Shown here: positions 16,930 to 23,259 of the stretch, piece by piece
Position numbering within the stretch: position 1 is the first letter of the stretch
Layout: each line of letters starts with the position of its first letter
Assembly (NCBI GenBank): GCA_002439585.1
Contig: DJOF01000021.1
Location: 167,681 to 231,680 of the forward strand
DNA: 64,000 bases
From: Bacteroidales bacterium UBA6445
Lineage (GTDB): Bacteria; Bacteroidota; Bacteroidia; Bacteroidales; UBA932
Reading direction: 5' to 3'
The notes under the pieces: generated by a model
Database searches by the model: none
What the model was told of the DNA's origin: nothing
The model's input: only the letters and a program-made list of their open reading frames with translations
Position numbers and translations under genes: made by a program

Positions 16930-19104
16930 ATGTCAAATTTCAGACAAAAAGCTATGGAGGAGGCTTCTCTCCATATCGCTGGGCGTTTCTTTGAAGAGAA
17001 AAGGCCTGTATCGGCGTTTTTTAGCGAGAATGTCTTCGATCTCGCAAAAATGCGTAAATACATGTCCCAGTCGGCCTACGAGGCTGTCCTGGCAGCGGTG
17101 AAGCTCGGCAAGAAGATCGAAAGACCTATTGCTAACGAGATCGCTTCTGCAATGAAGACTTGGGCTATAGAGAAAGGGGCAACCCACTACACCCATCTTT
17201 TTCAGCCTTTGACAGGCACCACAGCAGAGAAGCATGAGTCTTTTATCACCGTCAAGGACGGGGAAGTGTTCGAGAGATTCAGTGGAGATGCCCTTGTCCA
17301 GCAGGAACCTGATGCATCGAGCTTTCCAAGCGGTGGACTTCGCAATACATTCGAAGCACGGGGATACTCGGCTTGGGATCCCAACTCTCCTGTATTTATT
17401 TTGGACGAGACCTTGTGTATTCCTTCAGTCTTCGTTTCCTATACTGGTGAGGCTCTTGACATGAAAGTCCCTAACCTGCGCTCCATACAAGCTTTGAGCG
17501 CAGCGGCAACATCTGTAGTTAATCTGTTTGACAGGTCAGTAAAGTCAGTTACCGTAAATGTGGGTCTCGAACAGGAGTATTTCCTTGTTGACGAGGCCCT
17601 ATATAATGCAAGGCCAGATCTGAAATTGTGTGACAGGACTGTGATTGGTCATACATCTGCAAAGGATCAGCAGTTGTCAGATCACTATTTCGGAGCAATA
17701 CCTTCAAGGGTAGAAGCTTTCATGAAAGATTTCGAGACTGAGGCATACAAACTCGGCATACAGTTGCAGACACGACACAATGAAGTTGCTCCCAATCAGT
17801 TCGAGTGCGCACCTGTGTTCTGTGAGGCTACTAAGGCCATTGACCAGAATATGCTTCTTATGATACTTATGCCTAAGGTTGCCGAGAAGCACCACCTTAA
17901 AGTGATCTTCCATGAGAAGCCTTTTGACGGGGTCAATGGAAGTGGCAAGCACTGCAACTGGTCAATGCAGACAGACGGTGGGGTCAATCTCCTATCTCCC
18001 GGCAAAACACCTGTCAAGAACCTTCAGTTTCTTGCATTCTATTCCAGCATCGTGCGTGCCATCTATAAACACAATTTCCTGCTGATGACATCCGTGTGCT
18101 CTCTCAACAACTCATACAGGCTTGGTGGACATGAGGCACCTCCTGCAGTTATGTCCGTATTTTCAGGAACAGCTCTGTCGGGAATCTTCAAGCACATCAT
18201 GAATATGACAGATCCGTCCGATGCTGAGGCCGGAAAAGCGTCCATCCAGATGGTAAGTTCCATACCTGAGATAGAACAGGACAACACAGACCGCAACAGG
18301 ACATCACCTTTCGCATTTACAGGTAACCGCTTCGAATTCAGGGCTGTAGGATCTTCAGCAAATGCAGCTTCTGCTACATATGTTCTCAATTCGATCGTGG
18401 CAGAAAGCCTTAATGACTTCAAGGCTGAAGCCGCTGCGCTTGAGGCGAAGGGAGAATCTCGCCAGAGTGCAGTCCTTACTGTAGTACGTAAGTTCTTAAC
18501 AGAGTCTAAGAATATAATGTTCGAGGGGAACGGCTACAGCAAGGAATGGGAAGAAGAGTCTGCAAAAAGAGGCTTGAAAGCTGTCAGGAATGTGCCTGAG
18601 GCTTACAGGGTCTTTATAAGCGATGAGACTGAATCGATGTTTGAGAAACTACACGTCCTTTCACAGGCTGAGTCTGAATCACGCTATGAAGTACTCAACG
18701 AAATCTATGTAAAGAAGCTTCAAATCGAGGCAAGACTACTTGGCGATATCTGTCTGAACCATGTGATACCGGCCGCTGTAAGCTATCAGAATATTCTCGT
18801 CAAGAATATTCAAGGCTGTAATGATATCTTTGGTGACGAATACAAGACACTCTGCAAGGCCGATATAGATACGTACAGGAAAATTTCCGGCTATGTAAAC
18901 GACATGTCAGCCAACGTGCATGTACTTGTAGAAGCTCGCAAGAAAGCCAATAAGGTTGAAGATATGTCAGAGAGGGCGTATCTCTATTCGACCGAAGTTA
19001 AGGATGCCATGGATAAGGTGCGCTACGATGCAGACCATCTTGAGATGCTTGTAGATGATGAGCTGTGGCCGCTTCCTAAGTATCGCGAGCTACTTTTCTT
19101 CTAG
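16930..19104 (+). CDS. glnN: glutamine synthetase type III (GlnN)
   Basis: At 724 residues this is the large GSIII form characteristic of Bacteroidetes. Visible motifs include GLEQEYFLVD (metal-binding glutamates), RHNEVAPNQFECAP, HEKPFDGVNGSGKHCNW and the C-terminal FEGNGYSKEW. It makes glutamine from glutamate, ammonia and ATP in the cytosol and is the main ammonium assimilation enzyme in this group. The start MSNFRQKAMEEASLHI is chosen because it follows the promoter; the upstream extension is not conserved. The exonuclease gene starts 26 bases later and could be cotranscribed. Confidence 0.95.
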   Translation: MSNFRQKAMEEASLHIAGRFFEEKRPVSAFFSENVFDLAKMRKYMSQSAYEAVLAAVKLGKKIERPIANEIASAMKTWAIEKGATHYTHLFQPLTGTTAEKHESFITVKDGEVFERFSGDALVQQEPDASSFPSGGLRNTFEARGYSAWDPNSPVFILDETLCIPSVFVSYTGEALDMKVPNLRSIQALSAAATSVVNLFDRSVKSVTVNVGLEQEYFLVDEALYNARPDLKLCDRTVIGHTSAKDQQLSDHYFGAIPSRVEAFMKDFETEAYKLGIQLQTRHNEVAPNQFECAPVFCEATKAIDQNMLLMILMPKVAEKHHLKVIFHEKPFDGVNGSGKHCNWSMQTDGGVNLLSPGKTPVKNLQFLAFYSSIVRAIYKHNFLLMTSVCSLNNSYRLGGHEAPPAVMSVFSGTALSGIFKHIMNMTDPSDAEAGKASIQMVSSIPEIEQDNTDRNRTSPFAFTGNRFEFRAVGSSANAASATYVLNSIVAESLNDFKAEAAALEAKGESRQSAVLTVVRKFLTESKNIMFEGNGYSKEWEEESAKRGLKAVRNVPEAYRVFISDETESMFEKLHVLSQAESESRYEVLNEIYVKKLQIEARLLGDICLNHVIPAAVSYQNILVKNIQGCNDIFGDEYKTLCKADIDTYRKISGYVNDMSANVHVLVEARKKANKVEDMSERAYLYSTEVKDAMDKVRYDADHLEMLVDDELWPLPKYRELLFF

Positions 19105-19130
19105 ACAATAGTGCAGACGAGTACAAGTTT

Positions 19131-19916
19131 ATGTTCCAAGCCAGCATAACACCTGAAGAGATAGAAGGCCTGAGACTTGCTGCGTTTAATGGTCTTATCA
19201 CTGTGATAGACCATGACGGAAAGGAGATGGAGGAGGCGATAGATTATCTTGGAAAGCAGAAGGTAATAGGGTTCGATACCGAATCCAGGCCTACTTTTTC
19301 TTCAGGGCAGCCTCATTACGGTGTGTCACTACTCCAGCTCTCAGGTGCAGAAAAGGCTTTCCTTTTCAGGATAAAGTTGCTTGGCATGGATGAACGGCTC
19401 TGTCGCATATTGTCAGATGACAAAATAATAAAAGTCGGTGCCGCTGTAGGCGATGATATACGTGGTCTTCAGCGGTATCGCAAATTTATTCCCGGTAATT
19501 TCGTGGATCTCCAGAAAATAGTATGGGAGTATGGCATACGTGACAAGAGCGTCAAGAAAATGTCTGCAATCATATTGGGATTCAGAATTTCAAAGACCCA
19601 GCAGCTTTCCAATTGGGAAGCAGAGACTCTTTCCGGTTCGCAGCAGTTGTATGCGGCTACCGATGCATGGGTATGCCGTGAAATGTACAGTATCCTGATG
19701 GATTCAGAGAAGAATCCTCTTATAGAAGAGAAACCGTCACCGGCCAAAGAGACTGTGCAGTGCGTAAAGTATTCAGACCCAATCATGGAAAGCCGGAAAA
19801 AGAGGCGCAGGATTTCCCCAAAAGAAGTTTCTGCAAGTAAAAGGCGCAGGATGCGCAGGCGCAGAAACAGGCGCAAGGGGAGAGAAGGAACAAGTGATGA
19901 CAAGAGTATTTCTTAA
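19131..19916 (+). CDS. DEDD-type 3-prime-5-prime exonuclease domain protein with very basic tail
   Basis: The 261-residue protein has an RNase D/Werner-type exonuclease domain: FDTES gives the D-x-E pair (D49, E51), VGDDIRGLQ the second Asp, and YAATDAWVCREM the YxxxD of the DEDDy class. The last about 40 residues are extremely basic (KKRRR, KRRRMRRRRNRRKGR) and look like a nucleic-acid-binding tail. Such single-domain proteins are common in Bacteroidetes and usually unstudied; the substrate may be RNA. It overlaps the following rRNA methyltransferase gene by about 20 bases, which supports a role near rRNA or ribosome maturation, though this is inference. Confidence 0.85.
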   Translation: MFQASITPEEIEGLRLAAFNGLITVIDHDGKEMEEAIDYLGKQKVIGFDTESRPTFSSGQPHYGVSLLQLSGAEKAFLFRIKLLGMDERLCRILSDDKIIKVGAAVGDDIRGLQRYRKFIPGNFVDLQKIVWEYGIRDKSVKKMSAIILGFRISKTQQLSNWEAETLSGSQQLYAATDAWVCREMYSILMDSEKNPLIEEKPSPAKETVQCVKYSDPIMESRKKRRRISPKEVSASKRRRMRRRRNRRKGREGTSDDKSIS

Positions 19917-21090
19917 GAAAGGAAGGGAAAGTTCCCTCAGGCGATTCCACCCGTGGGTGTTTTCAGGAGCAGTGGCTTCGGTTGCCGGCAAGCCTGCAGA
20001 AGGTGATGTTGTATCGGTATTTGGAAGTGATGGTGCTTTCTTGGGTGTCGGGCATTGGCAGATTGGCTCTATAGCCGTGCGTATCTTAAGTTTCGATGAT
20101 GAGGCGATTGATGCCGGATTTTGGAATAGGAGGATTGGTGACGCGTATCGTCTTCGTCAGTCTGTTGGTCTGACAGAGAGTCCTATAACGAACTGCTACC
20201 GATTAGTGCACGGAGAGGGTGATAACTTGCCTGGACTTATTGTCGACTACTACAACCGTGTCTGCGTCATGCAGGCTCATTCAGCCGGCATGTTCAGGGC
20301 AAAGAAACAGATTGCCGAAGCTCTTCTTAAAGTATATGGTGGTGATCTTGACGCAATATACGACAAAAGTTCTGGGACAGCTCCATTCAAGGCCGGTCTC
20401 GAACTTGTCGACGGATACCTCTACAAGAGAGACGGTTTCAGTGCGGACGAGATCACTGTGAAAGAGAATTCCCACAGTTTCATAGTCAACTGGACAGAGG
20501 GGCAGAAGACTGGATTCTTCCTTGATCAGAGGGAGAACAGGGCAGCTGTAGAACGATATGCTAAGGGACGTAATGTGTTGAATCTCTTTTGCTATACTGG
20601 TGGGTTCTCAGTTTATGCTTTAGGTGGTGGAGCCGTGCATGTCGACTCTGTTGACAGTTCTTCCAAGGCCATGGAACTTACTGGGCGTAACGTGGCACTT
20701 GGCAACTTTGCCGAAGGTTCACATACCGGAATCTGCACAGATGCCATAGACTTCGTGAAGAATGTCCCTCAAGGCAAATATGACTTGATAATTGTGGATC
20801 CACCAGCTTTTGCCAAGCACAGAGGGGCTTTAGATAATGCTCTCAGGGCTTATCAGAGACTCAACGCTGCCGCTATCTCCAAGGTGGCTCCAGGTGGCTT
20901 TGTATTCACGTTCAGCTGTTCTCAAGTAGTAGACAAGGAGGCTTTTGCTCTTGCGGTTTTCTCTGGGGCTGCCCAGACAGGAAGAAAAGTAAGAATAATA
21001 GACAGGTTTAACCAGCCGGCTGATCATGCTGTAAATATATATCATCCTGAAGGAGAATATCTTAAAGGTCTTTTGCTATATGTTGAATAG
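19897..21090 (+). CDS. class I SAM-dependent rRNA (cytosine-C5) methyltransferase, RlmI family
   Basis: The protein (397 residues from the ATG at 19897; a GTG one codon earlier is also possible) has an N-terminal PUA domain (RRFHPWVFSGAV) and a SAM-binding Rossmann domain with NLFCYTGGFSVYA and the DPPAFAKHR catalytic loop. The FTFSCSQVVD sequence holds the conserved cysteine. RlmI methylates C1962 of 23S rRNA in E. coli; orthology is probable, not proven. Its start lies inside the end of the exonuclease gene, so translation is coupled. Two strong hairpins follow its stop (21161-21243). Confidence 0.85.
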   Translation: MTRVFLKKGRESSLRRFHPWVFSGAVASVAGKPAEGDVVSVFGSDGAFLGVGHWQIGSIAVRILSFDDEAIDAGFWNRRIGDAYRLRQSVGLTESPITNCYRLVHGEGDNLPGLIVDYYNRVCVMQAHSAGMFRAKKQIAEALLKVYGGDLDAIYDKSSGTAPFKAGLELVDGYLYKRDGFSADEITVKENSHSFIVNWTEGQKTGFFLDQRENRAAVERYAKGRNVLNLFCYTGGFSVYALGGGAVHVDSVDSSSKAMELTGRNVALGNFAEGSHTGICTDAIDFVKNVPQGKYDLIIVDPPAFAKHRGALDNALRAYQRLNAAAISKVAPGGFVFTFSCSQVVDKEAFALAVFSGAAQTGRKVRIIDRFNQPADHAVNIYHPEGEYLKGLLLYVE

Positions 21091-21160
21091 CGAGTTGCTA
21101 ACTTGCCTGACGAGTAGGATATAGTATTGAATTCGGTTGCTCTTATAGTTAAATATTATT

Positions 21161-21200
21161 GCCTTGGCATGATGAATCAACGGATTCTAACTGCCAAGGC
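21161..21200 (+). other. hairpin 1 downstream of the RlmI-type gene
   Basis: The arms GCCTTGGCA (21161-21169) and TGCCAAGGC (21192-21200) are perfectly complementary. Inside, GAATC (21174-21178) pairs with GATTC (21183-21187) around the loop AACG. No T-run follows, so it is not a canonical terminator. It may stabilise the mRNA 3-prime end or be part of an uncharacterised RNA. Confidence 0.7.
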
Positions 21201-21210
21201 GTTCTATTTA

Positions 21211-21243
21211 ATTGTAAGCAGTAATGCTGATTATGCTTACAAT
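21211..21243 (+). other. hairpin 2 downstream of the RlmI-type gene
   Basis: ATTGTAAGCA (21211-21220) and TGCTTACAAT (21234-21243) are perfectly complementary. TAAT and ATTA extend the stem to 14 pairs with a single bulged G, around the loop GCTG. It lies 10 bases after hairpin 1, with no T-run. Confidence 0.7.
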
Positions 21244-21439
21244 CTATAACGTTTGCAAAAAACGGTCTAAATCACGAACTGCATTCTAATAGAGTATGTA
21301 AACGTTTTTATCATATAAGGCGATTCTGTAACTGAATCTTAACAAATTTTTAGTTGCGTTTTAAATTGTTGTATTTTAGGTGTTTATGTGATAATTATAG
21401 GGAATTTATAGGTTGTGGGTAATAATTTTTTATAAAAAG

Positions 21440-21470
21440 TTTGTCTTTGATGCAAAAAGCCGTAACTTTG
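21440..21470 (+). promoter_or_regulatory. promoter of RNA-1
   Basis: TTTG at 21440-21443, a 19-base spacer, and TAACTTTG at 21463-21470 form an exact Bacteroidetes promoter. The predicted start is near 21474. Confidence 0.8.
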
Positions 21471-21473
21471 TAT

Positions 21474-21618
21474 CGGGTTGGAGATGAGATTCTCTCATAT
21501 ACAACCTGTTGGTTATTAGTTTTAGTGTTATTAATTATGTGGTTAGTGTGAGTTTTCCCGCGTGATGCGTCATTACTCAACGATTTAAAAAGGTCCTTAT
21601 GCAAATAAGGCCTTTTTT
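21474..21618 (+). ncRNA. small structured RNA, copy 1 (Bacteroidales-1-like candidate)
   Basis: The unit runs from a consensus promoter to an intrinsic terminator and has no plausible ORF. It begins with a hairpin whose outer stem is CGGGTTG/CAACCTG (21474-21480 and 21502-21508), then an AU-rich linker, a second hairpin with GTGATG/CATTAC arms (near 21563-21577) inside TGAG/CTCA, then the terminator. Bases 21508-21597 match copy 2 (55198-55287) at 89 of 90 positions, while the 5-prime stem and terminator stem differ in sequence but keep pairing. The overall plan (Bacteroidetes promoter, structured body, terminator, about 145 nt) recalls the published Bacteroidales-1 RNA motif, but I cannot run the model, so the name is tentative. 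It is convergent with maf. Confidence 0.85.
21591..21618. terminator. bidirectional terminator of RNA-1 and maf
   Basis: AGGTCCTTAT and ATAAGGCCT pair with one bulge. T7 follows on the plus strand and TTTTTAAAT on the minus strand, so the hairpin can end both RNA-1 and the convergent maf operon. Confidence 0.85.
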
Positions 21619-21627
21619 TGTTATATA

Positions 21628-22212
21628 CTATATCACAATCTCCGTAAGTAACTCGTATAGCAGGTGAGTCGGGAGTCCCATGACAGTCCAAAATGATCCA
21701 TCGATCTTTGTGATTCCGATAAGTCCTATCCATTCCTGGATCGCATATGCTCCGGCCTTGTCGAATGGATGGTATTTATTGATGAAATATGATATTTCTC
21801 CTTCCGAGAGAGTCTTGAAAGTTACCGAAGCAGAGTCGGAAGCTGTGATTTTTCTGCTTTGTGTTCTAAGAGTTATGGCGGTAACAACGTGGTGTGTCTT
21901 TCCTGAGAGAAAAGAGAGCATCAGGTGTGCTTCTTCAGGTCCTGACGGTTTGCCGAGTGGTCTTCCGTCACAGATAACCATTGTATCGGCTGTAAGGAGT
22001 ATCTCGTCTTTCTCTAATGCCCTGTGAAAACCGTATGACTTGCCCTCTGACATTATTGCCGGTATAGTATCCGGGTTCATGTCTGGAGTACGACATTCGT
22101 TAAATCTGTTGTCTGTATCTATTGTAAATGGAAGGCCCATCTCCGTGAGCAGCTCTCGCCTTCGTGGGGAAGCACTTGATAGGATAAGTCTATGTCCGAG
22201 AAGAATATCCAT
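21628..22212 (-). CDS. maf: Maf-like nucleoside triphosphate pyrophosphatase
   Basis: The 194-residue protein has the Maf signature LILSSASPRRRELL near residue 9, the TADTMVICDG motif and the GKPSGPEEAHLMLSFLSG sequence. Maf proteins hydrolyse non-canonical or modified nucleoside triphosphates such as dTTP/UTP analogues and act in nucleotide-pool cleaning or division control. The ATG overlaps the kdsC stop as ATGA. It is the last gene of the DUF3467-kdsC-maf operon and ends at the bidirectional terminator of RNA-1. Confidence 0.93.
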   Translation of the reverse strand: MDILLGHRLILSSASPRRRELLTEMGLPFTIDTDNRFNECRTPDMNPDTIPAIMSEGKSYGFHRALEKDEILLTADTMVICDGRPLGKPSGPEEAHLMLSFLSGKTHHVVTAITLRTQSRKITASDSASVTFKTLSEGEISYFINKYHPFDKAGAYAIQEWIGLIGITKIDGSFWTVMGLPTHLLYELLTEIVI

Positions 22213-22745
22213 CAGAATTTTTGCTTGTAGTTTCCTACATCGAAATTCCAGTTGCCCTGGAGTTTCATGATTTTCTCAATGACTTCGCGCACGCTTCCTT
22301 TCCCTCCGGGACGGGAAGATATAAGGTGGGATACAGCCTTGACTTCTTCGACTGCATCTGAGGGGCATGCCGCAACCCCACAGATTTCCAAAACAGGTAT
22401 ATCCGGAATATCATCCCCCATGTAAAGCACTTCATTGTGTTTGAGGTTGTATTTGGCGCAGAATGACTCGAAGTCTGCTATCTTGTCCCGAGACCCGAGA
22501 TAGACATCATGCGGTCCGATACCACAGGTCTGGAATCTTGCTGTGATGGAAGCGGATCGCCCTCCGGTTATGATAGCGCATGGATAGCCTTGCATCGTGG
22601 CCATTCTTATGGAAAACCCGTCTTTCGCATCGAATGTGCGGTACAACTCTCCATGAAGGTCGCACAAGATACCCCCATCGGTAAAGACGCCATCAACATC
22701 GAAAGCAAAGGCCTTTACGAGGGTAAGGTCTGTCATTTCTCTCAT
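22212..22745 (-). CDS. kdsC: 3-deoxy-D-manno-octulosonate 8-phosphate phosphatase (KdsC, HAD family)
   Basis: The 177-residue HAD phosphatase has motif I FDVDGVFTDG, motif II ITGGRS, and motif III/IV GDDIPDIPVLEICG, plus the PGGKGSVREVIEKI C-terminal sequence typical of KdsC. It releases phosphate from KDO-8-P, a step of LPS inner-core synthesis. The ATG at 22745 is preferred over a TTG six bases upstream. It lies 2 bases after the DUF3467 gene and overlaps maf by 3 bases. Confidence 0.92.
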   Translation of the reverse strand: MREMTDLTLVKAFAFDVDGVFTDGGILCDLHGELYRTFDAKDGFSIRMATMQGYPCAIITGGRSASITARFQTCGIGPHDVYLGSRDKIADFESFCAKYNLKHNEVLYMGDDIPDIPVLEICGVAACPSDAVEEVKAVSHLISSRPGGKGSVREVIEKIMKLQGNWNFDVGNYKQKF

Positions 22746-22747
22746 AA

Positions 22748-23086
22748 TCAAGACTTTGTCCCGTTGCTGAAAGCTGCCAGATCTCCAAGGTTAAATGTCT
22801 TGTCATCCTGTCGGCTCTTTGGCTGTCCCATATCCACCGGTCCGTATTCAGCTTCGTATTTTGCCATATTGTCTGTTAGGGCAGCAAGAAGCCTCTTGGC
22901 GTTTTCCGGAGTCATTATGATACGGTTGTTGACGCTTGCCTTAGGAAGACCGGGCATAACTGTGATGAAATCCATAAGGAACTCGCTGTGCGAATGGCTT
23001 ATAAGCGCGAAATTAGAGTATGATCCGCAGGCAATCTCAGGCCTGATCTCGATAGTGAGTTGATTCTGGTTCTTTTCGTTTTCCAT
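22748..23086 (-). CDS. DUF3467 domain-containing protein
   Basis: This 112-residue protein shows the full DUF3467 pattern: IRPEIACGSYSNFALISHS, FLMDFITVMPG, a central RIIMTPENAKRLLAAL helix, and KYEAEYGPV. It has no signal peptide. DUF3467 proteins are small and widespread in Bacteroidetes, and their function is not known to me. Here it heads an operon with kdsC and maf (2-base gap). Promoter not resolved, although the divergent valS promoter is close by. Confidence 0.88.
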   Translation of the reverse strand: MENEKNQNQLTIEIRPEIACGSYSNFALISHSHSEFLMDFITVMPGLPKASVNNRIIMTPENAKRLLAALTDNMAKYEAEYGPVDMGQPKSRQDDKTFNLGDLAAFSNGTKS

Positions 23087-23166
23087 GATAATGTGATTGT
23101 ATTGAGTGGCTGCTTCAGAAACGCCTGCACAGCCGCACTATGACTTACAAAATTACTAAAATTTGC

Positions 23167-23174
23167 TAACTTTG
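23167..23174 (+). promoter_or_regulatory. -7 promoter element for valS
   Basis: TAACTTTG followed by C. The transcript would begin near 23179, exactly at a GAAGCTGTTTTGAA motif that resembles the end of the dispersed inverted-repeat elements. Confidence 0.5.
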
Positions 23175-23259
23175 CATTTGAAGCTGTTTTGAATTTTTCA
23201 TCAGATAATCTGAGTGGGAATAATTGCAGCTTTTTAATTTGTAATCAAGACAACAGAAT

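Noticed and set aside
22509..23063. 184-residue plus-strand frame
   Set aside because: It spans two minus-strand genes with clear family motifs (kdsC and DUF3467) and has no conserved features of its own.
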